Part shown: positions 8,953 through 17,662 of the stretch, in pieces
How the letters are laid out: every line of letters starts with the position of its first letter
How positions within the stretch are numbered: position 1 is the stretch's first letter
Assembly: GCF_013114835.1 (NCBI RefSeq)
Contig: NZ_JAAVLW010000007.1
Coordinates: 372,001-436,000 of the forward strand
Origin: Bradyrhizobium archetypum
Lineage (GTDB): Bacteria > Pseudomonadota > Alphaproteobacteria > Rhizobiales > Xanthobacteraceae
DNA length: 64,000 bases
Direction: 5' to 3'
The notes under the pieces: model-generated
The model's database searches: none
What the model was told of the DNA's origin: nothing
What the model saw: the letters and a program-made list of their open reading frames with translations, nothing else
Program-made: the position numbers and the translations under genes

Positions 8953-9882
8953 ATGAAGCTTCCTGTTTTGGCCGTTGTGCTTGCTATGTCCCTCTCGGCT
9001 GCGCCGCAGATGGGAATTGTCACAGGTGGTGTAACTGGCACCTACATCAAGATTGGCGAGGACATCAAGAAGATCGTCGAGCCGAGCCACATCTCCTTGC
9101 AGGTTTTCGAATCGGCCGGCTCTATTCAGAACGTATTCGACGTTCGCAGGAAGCGCGGTGTCCAACTCGGCATCGTGCAGTCGGACGTGCTCGATTATAT
9201 CCGCGACATTTCTGATGACCATGAACTGAAAGCTATCGCGGCCAAGCTTGCTGCCGTTTATCCGCTTTACAAGGAGGAGGTCCATGTCCTCGGTGATCTT
9301 TCCTTGAAATCGCTGCAGGACTTGCACGGCAAACGGGTTGCGATAGGTCCTCAAAGAAGTGGCACATACCTGACCGCAAAGACGATTTTCTTCCAGACGG
9401 GGATCACTCCTTCGAAAGAGGTATTTCTCGGAGGCAAGGAAGCCCTGGACTCACTGCGCAAGGGCGAAATTGATGCAATGTTCTATGTGGCTGGCGCGCC
9501 GGCAACGCTATTTTCGGAGAACACAACGGGCGATGATAAATTCCAGCTCATCGGAGTGGACGACAAAGCCCTCGACAGCTATCTGACGACTGTCATCCCG
9601 GCGGGCACATACAAATGGCAGGAATCCGAGGTGAGAACGGTAGCGGTCAAAGCCGTTCTGATAACGTTTAGCTACGCCGGCGAGCAGTGCCAAAACGTAG
9701 CCAAAGTGGCCAAGATTATCCGCGAGAACAAGGATTGGCTGGATGTGAACGGCCATCCGAAATGGCGCGAAGTGAATCTCGACGAGCGATTACCGAAGTG
9801 GCCGCAATATGAATGCGTGGCGGCAACGCAGGAGCAGCCGCAGCCCAAGCCAAAGGGCCCGAATATCAAGATCGTGCGCTAG
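8953..9882 (+). CDS. TAXI-family TRAP solute-binding protein, orphan
   Basis: A 309-residue periplasmic binding protein. A short signal peptide (about 1-18) leads directly into the TAXI motif Gly-Ile-Val-Thr-Gly-Gly-x-x-Gly-Thr-Tyr. Further family features are Glu-Ser-Ala-Gly-Ser-Ile-Gln-Asn, the Gln-Ser-Asp-Val strand, and Gly-Pro-Gln-Arg-Ser-Gly-Thr near residue 117. The C-terminus ends in a Pro/Lys/Gln-rich tail. TAXI proteins feed substrate (glutamate or glutarate in studied cases) to fused TRAP permeases, but no TRAP 4TM/12TM gene lies beside it, so it is an orphan receptor or has another role. The GTG three bases upstream is an alternative start. Confidence 0.85.
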   Translation: MKLPVLAVVLAMSLSAAPQMGIVTGGVTGTYIKIGEDIKKIVEPSHISLQVFESAGSIQNVFDVRRKRGVQLGIVQSDVLDYIRDISDDHELKAIAAKLAAVYPLYKEEVHVLGDLSLKSLQDLHGKRVAIGPQRSGTYLTAKTIFFQTGITPSKEVFLGGKEALDSLRKGEIDAMFYVAGAPATLFSENTTGDDKFQLIGVDDKALDSYLTTVIPAGTYKWQESEVRTVAVKAVLITFSYAGEQCQNVAKVAKIIRENKDWLDVNGHPKWREVNLDERLPKWPQYECVAATQEQPQPKPKGPNIKIVR

Positions 9883-10015
9883 ATTGAACGGTTGCCCTCG
9901 GGCATCTTCTTCCTCTTTTTGCTGATCGGGCATCCCAGCGCTAAGCCTCAAGACGTACGTTCGCTTTCGAATGATGAAGAGGACATGCCATGCCGAGGGT
10001 CTGGCGACCGGCAAA

Positions 10016-10089
10016 GTAGCCCGCATGAGCGCAGCGACATGCGGGTCTGGTGCCAATCCCGAAGCTATCGTTCCGCTCATCCAGGCTAC
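10016..10089. repeat. Dispersed palindromic repeat
   Basis: Outer arms GTAGCC (10016) and GGCTAC (10084) enclose an inner palindrome CCCGCATG...CATGCGGG at 10020-10045. From memory, elements with a 'cccgcatgagcgcagcg' core and a 'ccgctcatcc-ggctac' end are repeated many times in Bradyrhizobium. It sits between the TAXI gene and its terminator. Confidence 0.6.
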
Positions 10090-10104
10090 GCTTGCTGAAT
10101 AACC

Positions 10105-10131
10105 AAAAGGCGCCCCGAATGGGGCGCCTTT
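10105..10131. terminator. Bidirectional rho-independent terminator
   Basis: A 12-bp-class stem AAAAGGCGCCCC / GGGGCGCCTTT closes on a GAAT loop. It has A's on one side and T's on the other, so it can stop transcription from both the TAXI gene (+) and the DUF992 gene (-), which converge here. Confidence 0.85.
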
Positions 10132-10192
10132 CGCATCTTGCGACAATGATCCCGGCGGCAAGCCGCCGACTAGCTCACCGGCGATGGTGTCG

Positions 10193-10723
10193 TCACTGGG
10201 CCGTGCGACGTGCCGGAGCTGCGGCCGGCCGCAGCTCCATTGTGGATACGCCTGCGGCAACGTTCACGCCCGTCTGTCCCTGCACGGACAGCGGCTGCAT
10301 GATGACGGTGCGGTCCGAGCCTCCAACCAGGACGTTGGCGCTCGCTCCGGCGCCGACCGTGCCGCCGGCGGTCGCGCCCGTATAGGTTCCCGCCAATGCC
10401 GCCCGGCGCAACGTGGTGGGCGCAAAAATCGCCCAGGCCAACTGGCCGCCGGTCGTGGCACCGATGTCGAGGCCAAGCGTGCTGACGGTGCCCTCGTAGG
10501 CTTCGCGCCCTCTGCCTCTTGCTGACGTGTAGATGCAGCTCAGTTGCCGCTGGCCCGCGACAATAAGGCCGACACCGGGCGCTATGTTGCAGGTGAGCGT
10601 GCCGACCCTCGTCCGCCCGGTGTCCTGAGCCGTGGCCGGAGCCATGGTAAGGGCGAGCGCCAGGGCGGCACATGTGGTTGCGAGACCACTCAACGATGTT
10701 CTATTAAGGGTTGTATAATTCAT
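10193..10723 (-). CDS. DUF992 family secreted protein
   Basis: A 176-residue exported protein. The ATG at 10723 has a strong GGAGGAACGCCC leader. A signal peptide of about 33 residues ends Ala-Thr-Ala-Gln. The mature part starts with the DUF992 signature: Val-Gly-Thr-Leu-Thr-Cys, a Gly-rich turn, and a second Cys in Leu-Ser-Cys-Ile-Tyr, which probably forms a disulfide. Long Ala/Gly/Thr-rich strands follow, including Gly-Gly-Ser-Asp-Arg-Thr. DUF992 proteins are small periplasmic or outer-membrane-associated proteins of alphaproteobacteria with no known function. Divergent from the C13 peptidase gene. Confidence 0.88.
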   Translation of the reverse strand: MNYTTLNRTSLSGLATTCAALALALTMAPATAQDTGRTRVGTLTCNIAPGVGLIVAGQRQLSCIYTSARGRGREAYEGTVSTLGLDIGATTGGQLAWAIFAPTTLRRAALAGTYTGATAGGTVGAGASANVLVGGSDRTVIMQPLSVQGQTGVNVAAGVSTMELRPAAAPARRTAQ

Positions 10724-11085
10724 GGGCGTTCCTCCATCGATGCAATGGACCCCCTCAACGCACAGCGACATCGCGATGTTCCCGTTCCAGATCTCGCTTC
10801 GGCTATAACGGCCCTTCAGGTGGTAGATCATTTGGATGTGCTGGACGGTTGACCGGCCGTAGAAACATGGTCCAGCGATCGCTTGCAGCCATATGACCGA
10901 ATTCTTAGCAGCGTTCAGCCGGGCAAAATCGCGGCATTGCCGGCAATGGGACTGGACTACCCTCATACTTGCGGCTGAGGGTGACATGGTTCTAGCTGGC
11001 CATGGCTGATTGGCCGCAGGTAAACTGCTTGGCCTGACGCACGGTCGTTGTCGCACATGGATGGACTGGGGCAAGAGGTGAAGTC
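10724..11085. other. 362-base divergent intergenic region
   Basis: Holds the upstream regions of the DUF992 gene (-) and the C13 peptidase gene (+). I see no repeat, RNA gene or clear promoter consensus in it; open frames here run into neighbouring genes and lack domain-like content. Confidence 0.6.
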
Positions 11086-11829
11086 GTGCACCCACGCTGG
11101 ATGAACTGGCTCAGCGCGCTGCTTGTCGCTTTTGTTGTGACCGTTGTGTCGTCGGTTTCGACGGTGCACGCCGCTAAGGATGCGCGCAGGGTGAGCGTGG
11201 TATCCTTCGGCCTTTTCGGCGATCAGGGCGTGTTTAGAAGTGAGGCGACCGGGGCAGCACAGGTCGTGGCAAGCCGCTTCGGCGGCGGCCCGATCCGCGT
11301 GCAATACAATTCGAAGAAAGGCGGAGGTGCGACGATTGAAGGCCTGGCCACGTCCTTGCAAGCGGCGGCGAATGGGATGGACGCCGAGAACGACATTCTG
11401 CTTTTGATCCTAACCTCGCATGGCTCGCCCGCAGGCCTCGCAGTCAAAGCGGGCCGGCTTGAGCAAACGCTCACGCCGTCCAATCTCGCCTACATGCTGG
11501 CGCGCACCGGCATGCGATATAAGGTGGTGGTCATCTCGGCCTGCTATTCTGGGGTCTTCGTTCCTCGTCTCGCGAATCCCGATACGCTCGTAATCACGGC
11601 GGCCGATGCCGACCATCCGTCATTCGGCTGTCAGGACAAAGCCAAGTGGACCTATTTCGGAAATGCCTTCTTCAATATCGCACTCCGGCAGGCTAACACG
11701 CTGAAGGACGCTTTTGTTGTTGCGCGCGCGCTCGTCAAAAAGCGGGAACTGCGCGAGCGCTTCGAGCCATCTAATCCCCTGATGTCAGGCGGCGAAAACG
11801 TACAGCCGTTGCTCATTGCGCGTCCTTGA
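11086..11829 (+). CDS. C13-family (legumain/caspase-like) cysteine peptidase, secreted
   Basis: A 247-residue protein starting at GTG 11086 with GAGGTGA upstream. Residues 1-30 are a signal peptide or anchor ending Val-His-Ala-Ala. The clan CD catalytic pair is clear: His112 in Leu-Thr-Ser-His-Gly-Ser and Cys153 in Ile-Ser-Ala-Cys-Tyr-Ser-Gly. Each follows a hydrophobic strand, as in legumain and caspases. Asp172/Asp174-type residues after the Cys strand could shape the specificity pocket. Bacterial C13 proteins of this size are found in proteobacteria as periplasmic or lipoprotein peptidases of unknown substrate. Nothing in the neighbourhood (DUF992, TRAP genes) clearly names a partner. Confidence 0.85.
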   Translation: MHPRWMNWLSALLVAFVVTVVSSVSTVHAAKDARRVSVVSFGLFGDQGVFRSEATGAAQVVASRFGGGPIRVQYNSKKGGGATIEGLATSLQAAANGMDAENDILLLILTSHGSPAGLAVKAGRLEQTLTPSNLAYMLARTGMRYKVVVISACYSGVFVPRLANPDTLVITAADADHPSFGCQDKAKWTYFGNAFFNIALRQANTLKDAFVVARALVKKRELRERFEPSNPLMSGGENVQPLLIARP

Positions 11830-12055
11830 GCGAGGCCAACGACTGTGTGCCGGAAACTGCATCCGGATGATTTCGCGACAGTGCAATTGCGCTCCGTTGA
11901 CGTCATGGTCATTGGAGCTGATGGAGCGCGTCAAAAGATGTGCAGCCAAGCCATCCCATCTGCGGTAGGATTGTTCGCGGGCGGAGCCCCGATGGGCTCG
12001 CCTGCAGACGGTGTTAGAGGGAGGAAAATACTCAACGCTAGGGAGGAGCTAAACA

Positions 12056-13171
12056 ATGAAAATCAGTTCGCTTACGCGGATGGCTCTGGTCGCTGCAGTC
12101 TCTGCCACATTGGTGCTAGCCGTCACGGCGCACGCGCAGCAGGCTCGAACGATGAAGATCCAATCGGCAGTGCCCCCGTCATCCACGACGCAGGATGCCT
12201 TGAAGTTTTTCGCTGACCGGGTGGACAAGCTGACAGCGGGCCAACTCAAGATCGAGGCCCTGCCAGGCGGCGCCATCGTCCCGCCGTTCGAGATTCTCGA
12301 TGCAGCGCACAAGAAGGTCATCGACGGCGCCTGGGGCATCTCCTATTGGTGGTTCGGCAAGAACAAGGCTGCGACCCTGTTCGCCAATACCCCCGCGGGC
12401 ATCGCCGGTATGGATCCTGTCGATTTCATCGGCTGGGTTTACGAGGGCGGCGGCCTCGATCTGTGGAACGAGTTCTACCAGAAGGAGCTCAAGCTCAACC
12501 TGGTCGCCTTTCCCAGCATGCCGCCGAGCCCGCAGGCGCTCGGTTGGTTCAAGCGTCCGATCAAGGACCTCAACGACTTCCGGGGCATGAAGTGCCGACA
12601 GACGGGCATCGTCGCCGAGCTCTACTCCAAGATGGGCATGGCCGTGGTCAACATGCCGGGCGGCGAGATACTGCCTGCGGCCGAGCGCGGCACCATCGAC
12701 TGTGCCGAGTGGGTCGGCGGCATCGAGGACCAGCGGCTGGGGCTGCATACCGTGTGGAAGTACCACTACACGCCTGGCATGCACGAGAGCGCATCGGTGG
12801 CTGAGATCGCCTTCAACAAGGAAGTATGGGACAGCCTCCCGCCCCAGAACAAGGAGGCCATCAAGTCGGCGGTTTCAGAGACGTTCCTCCGCTGGTGGGC
12901 GAGCTACCAGCGCCAGAACGCGGATGCGATTGCCGAATTTGCGGAGAAGCACGGCGTGAAGCTGTTGACCACGCCGCCGGAGGTGAACCAGGCTTTCCTC
13001 AAGACCTGGGATGAATTCGCGGCCGCCGAGTCGGCCAAGAATCCGTTTTTCAAGAAGGTCTACGACTCCCAGAGGGCCTATGCCGCCAAGGTGGTGCCGG
13101 CCAAGCGCTTCATGTTCCCGCCCTACGCTTTTCAGGCGGACTACTACTGGCCGCCGAAGGAGGGCAAGTAG
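12056..13171 (+). CDS. dctP: TRAP transporter substrate-binding protein DctP-type
   Basis: A 371-residue periplasmic receptor with a signal peptide (about 1-27, Ala-His-Ala-Gln cut). It has the DctP fold features: an early Gln-Ser-Ala-Val-Pro-Pro strand, a Lys-Cys-Arg-Gln-Thr-Gly segment carrying the conserved Arg that binds the substrate carboxylate (about residue 183), and the Asp-Cys-Ala-Glu-Trp-Val-Gly segment. The Trp/Lys-rich subtype resembles receptors for mannitol/chloroaromatic or 2-oxo-acid type substrates. GGAGG precedes the ATG. The membrane subunits are the convergent dctM and dctQ, 50 bases away on the other strand. Confidence 0.88.
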   Translation: MKISSLTRMALVAAVSATLVLAVTAHAQQARTMKIQSAVPPSSTTQDALKFFADRVDKLTAGQLKIEALPGGAIVPPFEILDAAHKKVIDGAWGISYWWFGKNKAATLFANTPAGIAGMDPVDFIGWVYEGGGLDLWNEFYQKELKLNLVAFPSMPPSPQALGWFKRPIKDLNDFRGMKCRQTGIVAELYSKMGMAVVNMPGGEILPAAERGTIDCAEWVGGIEDQRLGLHTVWKYHYTPGMHESASVAEIAFNKEVWDSLPPQNKEAIKSAVSETFLRWWASYQRQNADAIAEFAEKHGVKLLTTPPEVNQAFLKTWDEFAAAESAKNPFFKKVYDSQRAYAAKVVPAKRFMFPPYAFQADYYWPPKEGK

Positions 13172-13221
13172 CACCAGGAGAGCATCAAACCGATGGGCGG
13201 CGGCCGCGCCACCCCTTCTTG

Positions 13222-14757
13222 CTATCTTACTGCATGGGGTAGCCACAGGGCGATTTGCGGCCACAGCAGCAGCAATATGAGCACGAAGACCTGGATCACC
13301 ATGTAGTCGGCCATACCCTTGTAGATCGTGGCGAGACTCCAGTTCGGCACGACGTTGCGCAGATAGTAGGCCGACATGGCTACGGGCGGACTGAGATAAG
13401 CGGTCTGCATGTTGACGGCGGTGAGCGTGCCGAACCAGATCAGCAGGTCGAGCTTGCCGAGGCCCAACTGCAGCTTTTCCACCACCGGAAGGGCGATCGG
13501 CAGGAACACCAGGATGATCACGGGCCATTCGAACGGCCATCCAAGCACGAAGAAGATCGCCATGATGAGGGCGAGCTTCCACCAGTCGCCCAAGGGAACG
13601 GCGAGCAGGTAGTTGGTGATCAGATTGGCCGAGCCGAGCTTGGTAAAGACGGCACCGAACACGGTTGAGGCCACTGCCAGGAACAGCACCATGGCGGAGG
13701 TCACCATCGTGCCGATGCCGGCATTGGTGAGCGACTGCACGCTGAGCCGGCGGTACACGAGAGCCAGGATGGCGGCGCCGAACGCTCCACAGGAGGCAGC
13801 CTCGGTCGGCGTTGCCAAGCCGCCGACGATGGTGCCAAGAGTAAAGCCGATCAGCGCGCTGAGTGGTGCGACGCCCAGCACGATCGCGCGGAAATAGGCG
13901 TTGCGGACATAGGCCCACGCCGTCAGTAGTGCCGGCGCCAGTGCCGCTATCGACACGCTGATCCCGCCGATCGTCACCGGAAGAGTCGGCGCGCGGGTAG
14001 CCCCGAGCAACAGGTAGACAAGCAGATAGACGATCGCCATGAGGCAGAGAAGCGCCAGGATCAGTACCGGCATTCCCACCTTTTCTGTGGTCATCTCCTT
14101 GTAGGCGGCCACGCGCTCCTCGACCGTCATGGCCGGGCCGAGCTTGGGGGCCAGGAAGCTTCGGGTCAGCGTGTAGGCGATGTAACAGCCGGCGAGCAGG
14201 AAGCCGGGGCCGAACGCGGCCGAGTACAGCAGGTTGACGGGAACGCCCATGACCGGGCCCATCACCACCAGCATGACGCTGGGCGGAATGAGAATCCCGA
14301 GCGTGCCGCCGGCAGCGATGGCCCCCGAGGACAGCCGGGCGTCGTAGCCGGTCTTGATCATCATCGGCGCGGCCATGATGCCGAGCACCGTGACCGCCGC
14401 GCCGACGATGCCCGTCGCCATGGCGAAGATCGTCGCCGTCAGGATCACCGCCAGATAGAGCGAGCCGCGTACCGGTGCGAGCAGGCTGCGCATCGCGCCG
14501 AACAGGCGCTCCATCAGCCCGGCCTGCTCGGTCATGTATCCCATGAAGATGAACAGCGGCACGGCCGGAAAGATCTCGTCCTTCATCGTGCCCCAGATCT
14601 GCAGGTAGCTCAGGTTGAAGGTCTGCTCCCAGCCCAGTCCGAAGCCGCCAAAGATAATCGCGAGAAACAGCAGCGTGAAGGAGATCGGGAATCCGATGAA
14701 GATGACCGCGACCATGCAGACCAGCATGATGAGGCCCAGGAGCTCGGAATAGCTCAT
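13222..14757 (-). CDS. dctM: TRAP transporter large permease subunit DctM
   Basis: A 511-residue, 12-helix-class membrane protein. It has the DctM features Phe-Ile-Gly-Phe-Pro-Ile near the N-terminus, Pro-Leu-Phe-Ile-Phe-Met-Gly-Tyr, Gly-Thr-Leu-Gly-Ile-Leu-Ile-Pro-Pro-Ser in the first repeat and Pro-Thr-Glu-Ala-Ala in the second. It is longer than the usual 425-450 residues because of a charged loop plus extra helices around residues 195-290, a known long subtype. It starts 2 bases after dctQ ends, so the two are translated together. It carries the Na+-coupled transport path. Confidence 0.9.
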   Translation of the reverse strand: MSYSELLGLIMLVCMVAVIFIGFPISFTLLFLAIIFGGFGLGWEQTFNLSYLQIWGTMKDEIFPAVPLFIFMGYMTEQAGLMERLFGAMRSLLAPVRGSLYLAVILTATIFAMATGIVGAAVTVLGIMAAPMMIKTGYDARLSSGAIAAGGTLGILIPPSVMLVVMGPVMGVPVNLLYSAAFGPGFLLAGCYIAYTLTRSFLAPKLGPAMTVEERVAAYKEMTTEKVGMPVLILALLCLMAIVYLLVYLLLGATRAPTLPVTIGGISVSIAALAPALLTAWAYVRNAYFRAIVLGVAPLSALIGFTLGTIVGGLATPTEAASCGAFGAAILALVYRRLSVQSLTNAGIGTMVTSAMVLFLAVASTVFGAVFTKLGSANLITNYLLAVPLGDWWKLALIMAIFFVLGWPFEWPVIILVFLPIALPVVEKLQLGLGKLDLLIWFGTLTAVNMQTAYLSPPVAMSAYYLRNVVPNWSLATIYKGMADYMVIQVFVLILLLLWPQIALWLPHAVR

Positions 14758-14759
14758 GT

Positions 14760-15347
14760 TCAGACCTCGATCTTCTCGTGCTTAGTCAGAAACTCGCCGG
14801 TGCGCCATGCCCACAGGCTCTTCATGAGCTCCGAGATGCCCTGCAGGGACAGCATGAACGCGGTGAGCGGAATAACACCGCGCAGCGGCCATAATATCGG
14901 CGTCCAGGCCCCGGAGCTCGAGCGCTCGTCTATCGAGATCGAGTAAAGGAAGTCATCGATCGAGATGTAGAACAGCACGGCCATCGTCGGCAGGAAGAAC
15001 AGGATGAATGCGAGGCTGTCGATCATGCCTTTGGTGCGGTCCGAAAACCCCTCCCACAGCATGTCGGTGCGCACGTGAGCGCCCTTGAGAAGCGCCAGCG
15101 CCGATCCCAGCATGAAGAGGGCCGCATACGACATGGTCGTTACGTCGAGCGCCCAGACGGTGGGACTCTTCAGCAAGTAGCGGGCGAAAACCTCGATAAC
15201 GTTGGCGAACACGAGGGGAATGATGAGGAGCATGAAGAGTTGGCCGCTCCAATCCGTGAACTTGTCGATGGTGCGGATAACGGCCAAATAGCCCCGGGGA
15301 GGCGTCGGCTTTGGCGGCGAGGAGACGCTGGTCATTGCATTGGCCAT
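14760..15347 (-). CDS. dctQ: TRAP transporter small permease subunit DctQ
   Basis: A 195-residue protein with four membrane segments. The family's conserved features are visible: Phe-Ala-Arg-Tyr-Leu after the first helix pair, Leu-Lys-Gly-Ala-His-Val-Arg-Thr-Asp in the middle, and Trp-Pro-Leu-Arg near the end. The ATG at 15347 is preceded by GAGGGT; the frame extends upstream but without a better ribosome site. It is the first gene of a dctQM operon whose receptor, dctP, points towards it from the opposite strand. Confidence 0.87.
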   Translation of the reverse strand: MANAMTSVSSPPKPTPPRGYLAVIRTIDKFTDWSGQLFMLLIIPLVFANVIEVFARYLLKSPTVWALDVTTMSYAALFMLGSALALLKGAHVRTDMLWEGFSDRTKGMIDSLAFILFFLPTMAVLFYISIDDFLYSISIDERSSSGAWTPILWPLRGVIPLTAFMLSLQGISELMKSLWAWRTGEFLTKHEKIEV

Positions 15348-15527
15348 CAGCTGACCCTCAGAGGCAGCCCCTGTCGTGGACCCGTGCCGCACCATCCAGT
15401 GCGATCGATCAGTCCCCGTCGAGCGGTCGATAGAATGTTACTTTAGCGGCGATCTCGGCGCCAGCGGCTGGATAGCCGTCGTCGCCGCCCAGGCCCGCGG
15501 ACGGCCATCCAGCCGCCAGACGAACTG

Positions 15528-15561
15528 CAAAAAGAAAAGGCGCCCCGCAAGGAGCGCCTTT
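15528..15561 (-). terminator. glnA terminator
   Basis: On the minus strand GGCGCTCC-TTGC-GGGGCGCC is followed by TTTTCTTTTT. It lies about 50 bases past the glnA stop. Confidence 0.85.
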
Positions 15562-15606
15562 CGCCTTGATGGACGATGAACCTCGCAGCGCGAGCGCCGC
15601 GCAGGA

Positions 15607-17016
15607 TCACTGCGAATAATACATCTCGAACTCGACCGGGTGCGGGGTCATTTCGAAGCGCTCGACTTCGGTCATCTTCAGCTCGATGAAGCTGTCGATG
15701 AAGTCGTCGTCGAACACGCCGCCGTTCTTCAGGAACGCGCGGTCCTTGTCGAGGTTTTCCAGTGCCTCGCGAAGCGAGCCGCATACGGTCGGGATCTGCT
15801 TCAGCTCTTCCTTCGGCAGATCGTAGAGATCCTTGTCCATCGCCGGACCCGGATCGATCTTGTTCTTGATGCCGTCGAGGCCGGCCATCAGCATCGCGGC
15901 GAAGCCGAGATAGGGGTTGGCCATCGGATCGGGGAAGCGGACTTCGACGCGCTTGGCCTTCGGGTTTGCCGTGTAGGGAATGCGACAGGAGGCCGAGCGG
16001 TTGCGCGCGGAGTAGGCGAGCAGCACCGGAGCTTCATAGCCAGGGACCAGACGCTTGTAGGAGTTGGTCGACGGGTTGGTGAAGGCGTTGATCGCTCTGG
16101 CGTGCTTGATGATGCCGCCGATGTAGTGGAGGCAGGTCTCCGACAGGTCGGCGTATTTGTTGCCGGCGAACACCGGCTTGCCGTCCTTCCAGATCGACTG
16201 GTGGCAGTGCATGCCCGAGCCGTTGTCGCCATAGACCGGCTTCGGCATGAAGGTGGCGGTCTTGCCGTAGATGTGCGCGACCTGGTGGATGCAGTATTTG
16301 TAGATCTGCATCTGGTCGGCCATCAGCGTCAGCGTGTCGAACTTCATGCCCAGCTCGTGCTGGGCGGAAGCGACTTCGTGGTGATGCTTCTCGACCTTGA
16401 CGCCCATCTTGGCCATGGCGCCGAGCATTTCCGAGCGCATGTCCTGCACCGAGTCCTGCGGCGGAACCGGGAAGTAGCCGGCCTTGGTGCGGATGCGGTG
16501 ACCGAGATTGCCGCCCTCATATTCGGTGTCCGAATTAATCGGCAACTCTGAGGCATCGAGCCTGAAGCCGGTGTTGTAGGGAGTGGTCTGGTAGCGCACG
16601 TCGTCGAACACGAAGAACTCGGCTTCGGGGCCGAAGAACACGGTGTCGCCGACGCCCATCGACTTGACCATCGCCTCGGCCTTCTTGGCCATGCCGCGCG
16701 GGTCGCGATTGTAGGGCTCGCCGGTGGTCGGCTCGAGCACGTCGCAGATGATGACCATGGTGGTTTCGGCGAAGAACGGATCGATCGTCGCGGTAACGGG
16801 ATCGGGCATCAGGTTCATGTCGGATTCATTGATCGCCTTCCACCCGGCGATCGAGGAACCGTCGAACATCTGGCCTTCGGCAAAGGTGTCCTCTTCGATC
16901 ATGCTGACGTCGAAGGTCACGTGCTGCCACTTGCCGCGCGGATCGGTGAAGCGCAGATCGACGTATTTTACGTCGTTGTCCTTGATCGACTTCATGACGT
17001 CTTTGGCGGTCTTCAT
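15607..17016 (-). CDS. glnA: Type I glutamine synthetase
   Basis: 469 residues, the standard length of bacterial GSI. The enzyme makes glutamine from glutamate, ammonia and ATP in the cytoplasm as a dodecamer. Visible signatures: Met-Phe-Asp-Gly-Ser-Ser near residue 53, the ATP-binding Lys-Pro-Val-Tyr-Gly-Asp-Asn-Gly-Ser-Gly-Met-His-Cys-His, and the Asn-Leu/Asp-Leu-Tyr-Asp-Leu-Pro loop. Tyr398 in that loop is the site adenylylated by GlnE, so activity is controlled by nitrogen status. It follows glnB by 140 bases with a hairpin in between, the usual rhizobial glnBA order. Confidence 0.98.
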   Translation of the reverse strand: MKTAKDVMKSIKDNDVKYVDLRFTDPRGKWQHVTFDVSMIEEDTFAEGQMFDGSSIAGWKAINESDMNLMPDPVTATIDPFFAETTMVIICDVLEPTTGEPYNRDPRGMAKKAEAMVKSMGVGDTVFFGPEAEFFVFDDVRYQTTPYNTGFRLDASELPINSDTEYEGGNLGHRIRTKAGYFPVPPQDSVQDMRSEMLGAMAKMGVKVEKHHHEVASAQHELGMKFDTLTLMADQMQIYKYCIHQVAHIYGKTATFMPKPVYGDNGSGMHCHQSIWKDGKPVFAGNKYADLSETCLHYIGGIIKHARAINAFTNPSTNSYKRLVPGYEAPVLLAYSARNRSASCRIPYTANPKAKRVEVRFPDPMANPYLGFAAMLMAGLDGIKNKIDPGPAMDKDLYDLPKEELKQIPTVCGSLREALENLDKDRAFLKNGGVFDDDFIDSFIELKMTEVERFEMTPHPVEFEMYYSQ

Positions 17017-17096
17017 GAATACCCCTTTTGGCTACGGACGGTTTCCAGGACGCGACATTTCGCAGACGATCGTTTAGAGATGCCGCGAACGAAATC

Positions 17097-17118
17097 GGGC
17101 TGCTGAAGCAGCCCTTTT
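17097..17118. terminator. Hairpin between glnB and glnA
   Basis: GGGCTGC-TGAA-GCAGCCC followed on the plus strand by TTTT. The T-run is in the wrong direction for glnB-glnA transcription, so on the mRNA it is a stem just downstream of glnB that may trim or stabilise the message or give glnA a separate 5' end. As a plus-strand terminator it would stop antisense transcription. Confidence 0.5.
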
Positions 17119-17156
17119 CTTGCTTTTTAGCCGCAAAATTCGGGATACCACCCGGC

Positions 17157-17495
17157 TTAGATAGCGTCCAGCCCGGATTCGCCGGTTCTGATCCGGATCG
17201 CTTCCTCGATGTTGGAGACGAAGATTTTGCCGTCGCCGATGCGCCCGGTCTGGGCGGCACGGCGGATCGCGTCGATCGCCTTCTCGACCAGTTCGTCCGA
17301 AATCACGATCTCGATTTTCACCTTGGGCAGGAAGTCGACGATGTATTCCGCACCGCGATAGAGTTCGGCATGACCCTTCTGCCGGCCGAAACCTTTGGCC
17401 TCGGTGACCGTGATACCCTGCAGTCCGACCTCCTGAAGCGCCTCTTTCACCTCGTCGAGCTTGAATGGCTTGATGATCGCTTCAATCTTCTTCAC
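17157..17495 (-). CDS. glnB: Nitrogen regulatory protein P-II
   Basis: A 112-residue PII protein, the trimeric sensor of 2-oxoglutarate, ATP/ADP and glutamine. Tyr51 in Glu-Leu-Tyr-Arg-Gly-Ala-Glu-Tyr on the T-loop is the uridylylation site of GlnD. Signature II, Thr-Gly-Arg-Ile-Gly-Asp-Gly-Lys, is complete. The GTG at 17495 gives exactly the standard length and has GGGAGG upstream; a longer frame (to 17519) would add eight atypical residues. It is the first gene of glnBA, behind a likely sigma-54 promoter. Through GlnE and NtrB it controls glutamine synthetase activity and nitrogen gene expression. Confidence 0.97.
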   Translation of the reverse strand: MKKIEAIIKPFKLDEVKEALQEVGLQGITVTEAKGFGRQKGHAELYRGAEYIVDFLPKVKIEIVISDELVEKAIDAIRRAAQTGRIGDGKIFVSNIEEAIRIRTGESGLDAI

Positions 17496-17662
17496 TGAGC
17501 GCCTCCCGGGCATTTCCAAAATTGCAGATAGGTCGATGTCGCAGCCTGGTGAATTTCCCTGGCGCCGTCTGGTTTGATCCTTGCATCCGGCAAAGCCGGA
17601 CTGCTCATTATTGCCGCTGACTGCGACGATCTTGAGCCCGGTCTCGTAACCGCTTCCTGAAA

